This document shows, piece by piece, positions 32,672-40,319 of a stretch of DNA of 64,000 bases; the stretch's first letter is position 1, and each line of letters starts with the position of its first letter. Below the pieces are notes generated by a model. It was not told the origin of the DNA, did no database searches, and saw nothing but the letters and a program-made list of their open reading frames with translations. Where the stretch lies: assembly GCA_026705025.1 (NCBI GenBank), contig JAPPBN010000036.1:1-64000 (forward strand), written 5' to 3'. A program made the translations under genes and the position numbers. The stretch is from Bin125 sp026705025 (GTDB lineage Bacteria; Chloroflexota; Dehalococcoidia; Bin125).

Positions 32672-33576
32672 TATCCGTAGAAGCCGCCGCCGCCAACGGC
32701 CGGCTTGAACAGTTCTTCGATCTGCTGGGCCGCGCCCTCGGTCGTCCAGCGCTCGGTTCCCCGCACCTGGCGGATTACGGCGGGCTTGTTGAAGAGCTGC
32801 AGCTCGTAGCCCGACGCGCCGACGATCTGACCGTTGAGCCAGTCGGATTGCTCGGAAGCGATGTAGACCAGCGGCACGGCGACGTTGGCCGGCGAGCGTT
32901 GCGGGTCTTCCTCTTCCGAGTCGCCGATGTTGCTGCCGGCGCGGCGTCGTTCCTCGGGCACGGTGTCGGTCATACGGGTCGAGGCGCCCGGTGAGATCGC
33001 GTTGGCAGTCGCGCCGTAGCGTCCGAGCGCGTTGGCGCAGCTGTAGGTGAAGCCGACGATGCCCATCTTGGCCGCCGCGTAGTTGGGCTGGCCGGGCGCG
33101 CCGAAGATGCCGGAAACCGACGAGAAGTTGATCAGTCGGTAGTGGCCCTTGCGCTCGGAGCGCCAGTGGATCGAGGCGTACTTGGTCAGGTTGAAGTGGC
33201 CCTTGAGGTGGACGTCGAGCACCGCGTCCCACTCAGCTTCGGTCATGTTGAAGACCATGCGGTCGCGCAGGATGCCGGCCGTGTTGACGACGATGTCGAG
33301 GTCGCCGAAGTTGTCCAGCGCGGCTTTGACGATGCCTTCGGCCGCGTCGTAGTCGGCCACCGACGAATAGTTGGCGACGGCTTCGCCGCCGGCGTCGCGG
33401 ATTGCCGCGACCACTTCATCGGCTGGCGCCGCCGCGGCGCCGCTGCCGTCGACCGCTCCGCCGAGGTCGTTGACGACGATCTTCGCGCCTTCCGAGGCGA
33501 ACAGCTTGGCCGTCTCGGCGCCGATCCCACGGCCCGCGCCGGTGATAATCGCCACGCGGCCATCAAGCATTCCCAT
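32671..33576 (-). CDS. Short-chain dehydrogenase/reductase, tandem copy 2
   Basis: 301 residues; differs throughout from its neighbour at 31702 but with the same motifs in the same places: TGAGRGIGAETAKLFASEGA, NDLGGAVDGSG, NTAGILRDRMVFNMTEAEWDAVLDVHLKGHF and NYAAAKMGIVGFTYS (catalytic Tyr/Lys). Both keep the DxxxExWDxxxxVHxKG helix and the insert following ISPGASTRMTDTVPEER. The pair may reduce or oxidise related beta-hydroxyacyl-CoA substrates. Starts directly with MGMLDGRVA at 33576. Confidence 0.88.
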   Translation of the reverse strand: MGMLDGRVAIITGAGRGIGAETAKLFASEGAKIVVNDLGGAVDGSGAAAAPADEVVAAIRDAGGEAVANYSSVADYDAAEGIVKAALDNFGDLDIVVNTAGILRDRMVFNMTEAEWDAVLDVHLKGHFNLTKYASIHWRSERKGHYRLINFSSVSGIFGAPGQPNYAAAKMGIVGFTYSCANALGRYGATANAISPGASTRMTDTVPEERRRAGSNIGDSEEEDPQRSPANVAVPLVYIASEQSDWLNGQIVGASGYELQLFNKPAVIRQVRGTERWTTEGAAQQIEELFKPAVGGGGFYG

Positions 33577-33713
33577 GTGTGTGTCCTCTCAGCCCACAGC
33601 ACCGTCACGTCGGGCGTGCGGGAAAATTTTCACAGGTGGGCACAGGCTATCACCGAGCGTGGGTAGCTTCCGTCAGGCACGACCTCCCCCAGAGGGGAGC
33701 CGTTGCTGTTGGT
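33577..33713. other. Short intergenic region with a truncated type B repeat
   Basis: 137 bases. Around 33682-33699 CCTCCCCCAGAGGGG is the palindromic core of a type B repeat without the rest. Nothing else recognisable apart from the upstream region of the SDR gene. Confidence 0.5.
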
Positions 33714-34073
33714 TCAGTGCCTTGGACCTCGACGATTCGGATCCGGCGCCGTGTCGATCAGTTGGCGTGAGGTCGCGGTCTCGTTGATCACCGGTTCGTA
33801 CAGTCCCAGTTGCGGCGGCCCCGTCAGTACGCCGGCCACGGTCCCCTGGGCGTGTCCCTTGCGGAATGCTTCTGACTGCGTCCAGGCATGAAACGCGGCC
33901 TGGTCCTCCCAAACTGAGTAGGAGATATAGTCGCCCGGCTCTGCGCCCCTCAACAGCATGAACTGGACGAAGCCCGGTACCTCCTGTAGGTAGGTCTCTC
34001 GATTCCTCCAGATTTCTTCCCATTCGACTTCACGGTCGACGTTGACGCTAAAGCGGTTCATGGCCAGGTACAT
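33714..34073 (-). CDS. Antibiotic-biosynthesis-monooxygenase (ABM) domain protein, IsdG/HmoA-like
   Basis: 119 residues. YLAMNRFSVNVDREVEWEEIWRNRETYLQEVPGFVQFMLLRG and ISYSVWEDQAAFHAWTQSEAFRKGHA match the dimeric ferredoxin-like ABM fold; the WxSxxAFxxWxxSxAFxxAH pattern is typical of HmoA/IsdG heme-degrading monooxygenases. Heme degradation is inference; other ABM members oxidise quinones. Start MYLAMNRF at 34073 matches the family N-terminus; the earlier ATG at 34136 gives an Arg-rich extension. Confidence 0.8.
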   Translation of the reverse strand: MYLAMNRFSVNVDREVEWEEIWRNRETYLQEVPGFVQFMLLRGAEPGDYISYSVWEDQAAFHAWTQSEAFRKGHAQGTVAGVLTGPPQLGLYEPVINETATSRQLIDTAPDPNRRGPRH

Positions 34074-34149
34074 GGTGCGTCTCGCATTCAGGGATAGACA
34101 GGGCTGGGCGCACCGCCACCGAGACGGCCGGCGCATAGACTGAGTCTAG

Positions 34150-34524
34150 ATGAGACGTCGCCTTCTGCTGCTCGGCGGGTTGACTTGCGCGGTCGCGATC
34201 GCGCTGCTGCTTCGCACTGCCGCGCCCGATTTCGAGCCGGCCATGTCCGCCGACCTGGCTGAACCGGTGGGCTCAGTCGTCGCTGAGATCCCACTCGAGG
34301 ACTGCAGCATCGTCCCCGAGAGCGAGCCGGGTCTGGCCGCGCGCGAGGCCGCGACAATCTTCCCGATTTCGCCGGCCGACGCCGTAGACATCGCCGTCTC
34401 GCGCCATGCTGATGAACGCAGCGTTGCGTTCTCGCCTGAAGCCGACCTCGATCCACCGCAATCACCGTCTGATCTGTATCGCGACACCATTCGCCCTCCT
34501 CCTCCTGCGCCTGACGTCTCCTGA
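34150..34524 (+). CDS. Small exported or membrane-anchored hypothetical protein
   Basis: 124 residues. N-terminal MRRRLLLLGGLTCAVAIALLL (n-region Arg, hydrophobic core) is a signal anchor; the remainder is acidic/Pro-rich without a recognised domain, ending RPPPPAPDVS. First gene of the plus-strand envelope operon ending at 38971; the gap to the next gene is 53 bases. Composition and context make it plausible, but it is short and unrecognised. Confidence 0.55.
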   Translation: MRRRLLLLGGLTCAVAIALLLRTAAPDFEPAMSADLAEPVGSVVAEIPLEDCSIVPESEPGLAAREAATIFPISPADAVDIAVSRHADERSVAFSPEADLDPPQSPSDLYRDTIRPPPPAPDVS

Positions 34525-34577
34525 CGGCCCGCGCCGCCAGGTACCCCCACAACCATGCGCAGTGAGAAGGTGGTGTT

Positions 34578-35123
34578 GTGAAGATCGTTCTATTCCTGCT
34601 CTTCCTCGGAACAATCGCCGCGGGGCTGAGTGCCTGTCGGGTTTCCAACGACAGTGAGATCGACAATCTCCAGGTCGAAGTCGCGCGCGCGGAGGAGTCG
34701 GCGCTCCGTGCTCAGGTCCTTGCGGCGCTCGAACCGTTGGATCCGCTTCGCTACCACCATCTCGATCGAGTTGTCCGCGAGGAGCAGCGGATCCCGGCTG
34801 AGGCGCTGATCTGGGCCACTCGAGCCCGTGAGATCCTTGACTGGGTCGACTGGCCCCTCGAACTGGAGGATCACGTCGAGCAGTACGGCGAGTGGCTTGA
34901 TTCGCTGCTGGCCGCGTTCCACAACGACGACGCCCCCGCGGCGGCCGAGCCATCGAAGATCACCCATGCCCTGGCGCACACTTTTGAGGCAACATTGGAG
35001 GCGTGGCTGAACAACGAATCGCTACCGGCCGTGCCTGCGCTGGCTGGTCTGGAACCCCCGATGCATGACGAGAGTCACAACGGCCATGGTGAAGACGCTG
35101 CAGAAGACAGTTACGGCGAGTAA
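34578..35123 (+). CDS. Lipoprotein of unknown function
   Basis: 181 residues. Signal sequence with lipobox GLSA-C20, then a mostly alpha-helical acidic domain (EIDNLQVEVARAEESALRAQVLAALEPLDPLRYHHLDRVVREEQR...) and a His-rich C-terminal stretch (DESHNGHGEDAAEDSYGE). The His/Glu-rich tail could bind metal, consistent with the copper genes downstream, but this is inference. GTG start at 34578 with GAGAAGG upstream. Confidence 0.65.
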   Translation: MKIVLFLLFLGTIAAGLSACRVSNDSEIDNLQVEVARAEESALRAQVLAALEPLDPLRYHHLDRVVREEQRIPAEALIWATRAREILDWVDWPLELEDHVEQYGEWLDSLLAAFHNDDAPAAAEPSKITHALAHTFEATLEAWLNNESLPAVPALAGLEPPMHDESHNGHGEDAAEDSYGE

Positions 35124-35772
35124 CCGCCGCCTCTTGCTGGCGATCGCCATCGGCTTGACCGCATGTTGGCTGGTCATTCCCCGGGCGGACGCACACGCCG
35201 CCTATCAATCCTCGACACCGGCGTTCGCCGAGCAGCTCAGTCGGTCCCCTGACCGGATCACGATTCGCTTCACCCAGGAATTGTTTCGCCGCGAAGGCGC
35301 CAACACGATGAAACTCGCGCGAATCACAAGTTCTGACCTGCTTGACGAATACGAAATCGGGGAAGTGGAGATCAGCAACGACGACCGCAGGGTCATGTCG
35401 GCGAGCGTCCCGGTCGAACTCCCGCCCGGCGGATACGGGGTCCTCTGGACCAATCTCTCCGCCGAGGATGGAGACGAAGACTCCGGTTGGCTCACCTTCT
35501 ACGTGCAGTGGGAACCGCGCCCATGGCAGATCGAGCAGGATCGTCACATCGCTCAAGAACTGCTCATCCCATATCCGGGGGATGAACCGGACCAACCGGA
35601 GACCGCCGACGCACCCACGCCAGCGACCCCGGCGGTAGCTCGCGTTGCCGACGATCCCATCCCTGCTCTGGGCGTGGGACCTCTCATCTGGCTGGCGCTG
35701 GGCGTCGTGGCCGCACTCACAGTCGTCGGCGCACTCGGGTACCATCTCGGTCGCCGCGGACGGGGCGCATGA
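35086..35772 (+). CDS. CopC-domain copper-binding protein with C-terminal membrane anchor
   Basis: 228 residues. Signal peptide (about 15-35, LLLAIAIGLTACWLV), predicted cut after ADA leaving His37 (HAAYQSSTPAFAEQL), the N-terminal histidine that binds copper in CopC proteins. The CopC beta-sandwich runs to about 145 with the YGVLWTNLSAEDGDEDSGWLTFYV end; the usual D-G-H copper motif reads D-G-D, so the second copper ligand appears missing. A membrane helix (about 199-222) near the C-terminus anchors it outside. Overlaps the lipoprotein gene by 38 bases; the next gene overlaps in an ATGA. Confidence 0.7.
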   Translation: MVKTLQKTVTASNRRLLLAIAIGLTACWLVIPRADAHAAYQSSTPAFAEQLSRSPDRITIRFTQELFRREGANTMKLARITSSDLLDEYEIGEVEISNDDRRVMSASVPVELPPGGYGVLWTNLSAEDGDEDSGWLTFYVQWEPRPWQIEQDRHIAQELLIPYPGDEPDQPETADAPTPATPAVARVADDPIPALGVGPLIWLALGVVAALTVVGALGYHLGRRGRGA

Positions 35773-36776
35773 TGCGAGTTGCCGCCGCGCTGAGTGCCGT
35801 CTTGACCGCCATCCTGCTCGTCGGCTGCGGCGCAGCAGGTGAGCCAACCGAGCGCCGAATCCCCGCGCCGGGCACATTCGTCTTCACCCAGGGGGTCGAT
35901 CTCTGGCTCCAGGACGAAGGCGGCGCCAGGCTCCTGATCGCCGCCGAGCAGGATCAACAACTCCTGCAACCGGCGATCTCGCCCGACGGCACGCAGGTCG
36001 CCTACATCGTCTTCCAGCTGACGCAAGCCGAAGGAACAACGATCGGCACCGACCTCGCCGTCGCCAGTCTCGATGATCCCAAACAGGTGATCGTCGTCCA
36101 GCACGCTCGACAGGCCGAATTCGTCTGGACGCCTCGCTGGACCCCCGACGGCAAGTCGCTGATTTTCACCCATGAACCGGGCGAGCTGGTGATCCGCGTG
36201 GCGCGTCTGGATCTGGAACGACGCGAGGTCGAGATCCTGCGCGAAGACGCCCGCGACGCCGATGTCTCGCCCGACGGTACCCGCATCGTGTTCGTCAACG
36301 AGCCATACGGCGGCGATCCCCACCTCGTGGTCAGAGAGTTGGCTGACGGAACCGAAGAAGTTCTTGATCCTGAACGCACATGGGAACCGCGACCGTTCCG
36401 AATCCCGCGCTTCAGCGCCGGCGGCGACCGCGTGATCTTCTCGGCCGGACAGTTCCTCCCGCAGACCTCCGCTGCCGCGCTGGGTCTGAACGGACCCGAA
36501 GACATCTGGAGCTACAACCTGACAACCGGCGCGCTGATCCAGCTGGCCGCCATCGGAGAGGACCAGCCCGACTTCGCCCTCTCTGGTGACGGCCGGCACG
36601 TCCTCATCCTCGGCGCGTTTGGCGTGTACCTGGTCGCCGATCCGCCCAGCGATCCGCCATTTGCCATCGCACCAGGCGAGTTCCACGGCAGTCTCGATTG
36701 GGTTGGCAGCGTCACCGCGACGGAGTGGGAGGAAATCCGCAGTTCGGTCTACAACATCCCGGATTCGTCCCGATGA
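35769..36776 (+). CDS. Lipoprotein with a TolB/PD40-type beta-propeller
   Basis: 335 residues. Lipobox LLVG-C20. Blade repeats typical of WD40-like PD40: AISPDGTQVAYIVF, RWTPDGKSLIFTHE, DVSPDGTRIVFVNE, RFSAGGDRVIFSAG and ALSGDGRHVLILGA (S-P-D-G-x-x-I-x-F/V). It should be a scaffold on the outer face of the membrane. The ATG overlaps the CopC stop and its own TGA overlaps the CopD start, so all are translationally coupled. Confidence 0.8.
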   Translation: MMRVAAALSAVLTAILLVGCGAAGEPTERRIPAPGTFVFTQGVDLWLQDEGGARLLIAAEQDQQLLQPAISPDGTQVAYIVFQLTQAEGTTIGTDLAVASLDDPKQVIVVQHARQAEFVWTPRWTPDGKSLIFTHEPGELVIRVARLDLERREVEILREDARDADVSPDGTRIVFVNEPYGGDPHLVVRELADGTEEVLDPERTWEPRPFRIPRFSAGGDRVIFSAGQFLPQTSAAALGLNGPEDIWSYNLTTGALIQLAAIGEDQPDFALSGDGRHVLILGAFGVYLVADPPSDPPFAIAPGEFHGSLDWVGSVTATEWEEIRSSVYNIPDSSR

Positions 36777-38971
36777 GGTGGATGTTGGCGGGGCTCTTGG
36801 CTCTGATTGCGCTGCTGACGGTTCTCTGTTGGCCTGAGGATGCAAACGCCCACGCGCTCCTGGCCCGGGCCGACCCGCCGATCAATGCCTCGCTGCGCGA
36901 ATCTCCCACCAGGATCACGCTGTTCATGACCGAACAGCTGCAACGCAGCCACAGCTCGGTCCAGGTCCTCGACAGCGCCGGACAACGCCTCGACATCGGT
37001 GAGACCGAGTTCTCCGACGCCGTCCCGACCCAGATGAGCGTTCGCGTGCTGAGGTTGGATCCCGGCGTCTACACGGTCGCCTGGGAGACGCTCTCCGAGG
37101 TCGACGGGCACACCTGGACCGGCTCCTATGTGTTCTCCGTCCTGAATCCGGACGGTTCGGCGCCTGCAGGCGGCGCGTTCGAAATTGACCTCGACCGCCC
37201 GGGACTGCCTGTTGCCGCTGACGCGGCCGTCAAAGCAATCGGTCTGGCCGCGCTTGTGCTGTTCGTCGGCGCCGTGTTGGTCTGCTGGCTGCTGAAGCCT
37301 TCGCCGATCGCCTCACTGACGCCGCTGTTGGCGGTCACTGTGATTGTCGGAATCGTCACCACCGGCTACGAGTCGGTCGCCGGCGCGCTACGACTCGGCG
37401 ATATCGGCCTTCTCGGTGATGTCCTCTTCGACTCCCGCAATGGCTTATGGCTGCAGCAACGTTGGTACGCCCTGATCATCGCTGCGGCGCTGGTCAGCGC
37501 GCGGCTGCTGAGGCCCGCGATCGTTACCGACAGACTCGCCCTCTCTGTTCTGGGCCTGCTCGCGGTTGCCTGGCTGGCGTCTGCTTCGGCAATCTCACAC
37601 GGCGCGGCAATCGGCTCGGGCTGGATCTGGGGCACACTGTTCGACGCCTTGCACCTGTCGGCCGCCGCCCTCTGGATCGGCGGGCTGGTCAGCGTGATCA
37701 TCGCGATCCGCGGACATCCCGACACGCGAATCGATGCGGTCAGACGCTTCTCCGTCGTTGCGGCCCTATCGGTCCCCGTGCTCGCAGCAGCCGGTTTGCT
37801 CTCCGCGCTGGTGCAGGTCCCCAATGTCAGTGGAATCGTCGAGACCGACTGGGGGCTTGCCTTCATCGTCAAGATCGCGATCCTCGTCGCGCTGTTCGCG
37901 GCGGCCGCTGCAAACGCATTCTTCCTTCGGCCACGCGACGCGGCGGCCGACGGAGGTGACCGCCGGGTTGTCCACCGCTTCGGCCGCATGATGCGCATCG
38001 AAGCGCTGCTGGGATTGGCCGTCATTGCAGCGTCTGCGGCGCTGACCCAGCTGCCCTCGCCGGCCAGCGCGCAGCCAGAAATCGAGCAAAAGGACAACAC
38101 AGTCGTCGAGACGGTTGTCCGCGGCGAGATCGTCGCCTCGCTCGAGATCTCTCCGAACCTGGTCGGATTCAACACCTGGACTGCGACGATTCGTGGCGAC
38201 GACCAGAATCCGGTCGAAGTGTTCCTATTGCGCTTCCGCTATGCCGACTCAAGCGTCGGACCGGTGACTGTGCCGGCCACTCGAATCGCGGACAACCAGT
38301 TTCAGCTTGAGGGCGCATACTTTGGTCTGCCCGGCGAGTGGACCGTCGAGATGGAACTGCGACGCGCCTCGGGCGACGATCTGATCATTGCTGTGGCAAC
38401 AGACGTGGAGTCCGGCTATCAGGCCTCTCCGTTTGCCACCGACAGCGGCGGCGCACTCGGGTTGCCGCTGACCCAGATGGACTGGAATGGCGTCGGAGCG
38501 CTCTGGGCCTTCGTGCTCGGCGGTCTCGCCTGGTTCAATCGACCGCACATTCGACGTGTCTGGGGACCGCGCGGCGGCGACGCCGCATTCGTCACCGGCC
38601 TGCTCGGGCTGATTGTCGCCGTGGTCTTGCTGACCGGGCTGCACGTCGAACCGGGACGAACATTGGCGAACCCGACAGAGCGCACTGCCGAGTCTCTCGA
38701 ACGGGGCGCCGCATTGTTCGCGGCCAACTGCGCCTCCTGCCACGGCGAGACCGGCGCCGGAGATGGGCCCCTGGCTAATTCCTTACCGGCGCCGCCGGCC
38801 AACTTCACCGTCCACGTCCCATTCCACCCGGACGGCGTGTTGTTCGCCTGGATCACCGACGGCATCCGCGGCACCGGTATGCCGGCCTGGTCGCCGCAGT
38901 TGTCCGATCAGGAGCGTTGGGACCTGGTCAACTTCCTGCGAGCGAATTTCGATCCCGCCGCTACGCAGTGA
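36773..38971 (+). CDS. CopC-CopD-cytochrome c fusion protein
   Basis: 732 residues. Signal peptide ending ANA with His27 as mature N-terminus (copper-ligating histidine); CopC domain ~27-124 with D111-G-H113 (SEVDGHTWTGSYVFSV). CopD membrane domain ~150-435 of about eight helices with HLSAAALWIGGLVSVI. Then ~450-560, a beta-rich region (FNTWTATIRGDDQNPVEVFLLRF) like YtkA/FixG-C copper domains. A last membrane helix and a class I cytochrome c domain with C653-A-S-C-H657 and a distal Met in TGMPAWSP. CopCD imports copper into the cytoplasm in other bacteria; here a heme could couple it to redox. Copper for cytochrome oxidase assembly is a plausible role. ATGA overlap with the upstream gene. Confidence 0.82.
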   Translation: MRWMLAGLLALIALLTVLCWPEDANAHALLARADPPINASLRESPTRITLFMTEQLQRSHSSVQVLDSAGQRLDIGETEFSDAVPTQMSVRVLRLDPGVYTVAWETLSEVDGHTWTGSYVFSVLNPDGSAPAGGAFEIDLDRPGLPVAADAAVKAIGLAALVLFVGAVLVCWLLKPSPIASLTPLLAVTVIVGIVTTGYESVAGALRLGDIGLLGDVLFDSRNGLWLQQRWYALIIAAALVSARLLRPAIVTDRLALSVLGLLAVAWLASASAISHGAAIGSGWIWGTLFDALHLSAAALWIGGLVSVIIAIRGHPDTRIDAVRRFSVVAALSVPVLAAAGLLSALVQVPNVSGIVETDWGLAFIVKIAILVALFAAAAANAFFLRPRDAAADGGDRRVVHRFGRMMRIEALLGLAVIAASAALTQLPSPASAQPEIEQKDNTVVETVVRGEIVASLEISPNLVGFNTWTATIRGDDQNPVEVFLLRFRYADSSVGPVTVPATRIADNQFQLEGAYFGLPGEWTVEMELRRASGDDLIIAVATDVESGYQASPFATDSGGALGLPLTQMDWNGVGALWAFVLGGLAWFNRPHIRRVWGPRGGDAAFVTGLLGLIVAVVLLTGLHVEPGRTLANPTERTAESLERGAALFAANCASCHGETGAGDGPLANSLPAPPANFTVHVPFHPDGVLFAWITDGIRGTGMPAWSPQLSDQERWDLVNFLRANFDPAATQ

Positions 38972-39144
38972 GTGCTTGCGGCGCGTCCATCTCCACTGCG
39001 CGAACATCGAAGTGTCACACCGCGACAGACCGACCCCTGCCGGCAGTCCAAATGCTTCTGACATCCGAATCAATGTCCGGTCAACCTCTGTCCCCTGATA
39101 CGCTGGATCTGATCCCAAGCACGGCAGCATGACAGGAATCACCG

Positions 39145-40179
39145 ATGGTCACCGCGATTGAGAATCCGGGACTCAACCTTGACTGGCTGAACCTGGAAAC
39201 CGACGACGAGTTCGACATCAAGGTCGGCCGCAAGGGCGTCACCCTGCAGTCAATCAATCAGCGCATGGCGGGCGCCAATGGCGTCGACGAGGCCGATTGG
39301 CGCTCGTTCGCGCCGCGCGGTCTCGAAGCCGACCCTCGCTCCAACGCCCACGCGCGACAGTACCGGGACAAGGGCGACGTCTGGTCCGAGTCGGCAATGC
39401 TGCTGTACGAGGAGGCGCTGCAGCGCCAATGGTCCTCGGCCCGAGACATCCCCTGGGACACGATCGGCGATCAGCCCGACGACATCGAAAAGGCGATGTG
39501 CACGCTCTGCACATTCCTCACTCAGGTCGAGTTCATTGCCGGCGACGTGCCCGGACGTTTCCTCGAATCGGTTCACCCCGACTTCTTCGAGTCGCAGCTC
39601 TTCCTCGGTACCCAGCTGATGGACGAAGCCCGCCACCTCGACGTCTTCCGCAAGCGCGTGCTCGTGAACGGTGGCGGCATGTCCCCGGCCGGACTCGGCG
39701 CAGTGGGACTGCTGTCGATTGACGACTTCACCGAAATGACGGCAATCCTCCATCTCTTCGCCGAGGGTCTGGTCCAGTCGCTCTTCCGCATGGGCGAGCT
39801 CATCGGTCAAAACGAGGCCGAGAAGCGCATGTTCCGACTCTCCGCTCAGGATGAGTCGCGTCACCTCGCATTCGGCGTCACCCACACCAAGTACACCGTC
39901 GAGACCCAGCCCTGGCGCAAGGAAGAACTGCACCACTACCTCGACATCAACGAGACCGTGCAGAACACCCAGGCCGGACTGACCACCAACCCGATCACCG
40001 GTGAGGCGCTGGCCGTCCTGGCCGGTGGCGGCATCGAATACCTCGACGAGGGCTACAACCTCGTCATGCTGATGCGCAAGAAGCAGATCAACGAGTATTA
40101 CCACCGCCTGCAGGTGGTCGGCCTCGGCGACCGGCTCGACCGTATGTCGCCGGACATGCGCGAACTGATCACGGTCTAA
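39145..40179 (+). CDS. Ferritin-like diiron oxidase/R2-like protein, ligands intact
   Basis: 344 residues. A four-helix diiron pattern: E129 (TQVEF), E161-x-x-H164 (DEARH), E207 (LFAEGL) and E237-x-x-H240 (DESRH), with spacing 32, 46 and 30 residues that matches the R2-like/R2lox class of ferritin-like proteins. It therefore can bind two irons (or Mn/Fe) and use oxygen to oxidise a small substrate. It is a soluble cytoplasmic protein. Substrate unknown. Adjacent paralog at 40320 (separate entry) shares 50 residues around the second ExxH with no gaps. Confidence 0.8.
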   Translation: MVTAIENPGLNLDWLNLETDDEFDIKVGRKGVTLQSINQRMAGANGVDEADWRSFAPRGLEADPRSNAHARQYRDKGDVWSESAMLLYEEALQRQWSSARDIPWDTIGDQPDDIEKAMCTLCTFLTQVEFIAGDVPGRFLESVHPDFFESQLFLGTQLMDEARHLDVFRKRVLVNGGGMSPAGLGAVGLLSIDDFTEMTAILHLFAEGLVQSLFRMGELIGQNEAEKRMFRLSAQDESRHLAFGVTHTKYTVETQPWRKEELHHYLDINETVQNTQAGLTTNPITGEALAVLAGGGIEYLDEGYNLVMLMRKKQINEYYHRLQVVGLGDRLDRMSPDMRELITV

Positions 40180-40319
40180 TCCAGACGAAGACTGGACCTG
40201 TCGAGAGTTGGCTGGATTGATCTGCACAGAAACTGCCGAATTCTGGACAGATCTGGACGATTCCGGACATAAACGAGCCGTCGCAACGCCGTTCGACCTG
40301 AAAAACACGGGAAATCCTG
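40180..40319. repeat. Intergenic region between the diiron paralogs with CTGGAC phased repeats
   Basis: CTGGAC at 40192, 40243 and 40253, with CTGGAT at 40212, CTGCAC at 40222 and CCGGAC at 40263. The main run has exact 10-bp spacing (40243, 40253, 40263). The same 10-bp CTGGAC unit forms the array near 5241. It ends about 50 bases before the start of the second diiron gene and could regulate that gene. Near the end, AAAAACACGGG is the inverse of a CC-x-GTGTTTT sequence resembling the box at 30640. Confidence 0.65.
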
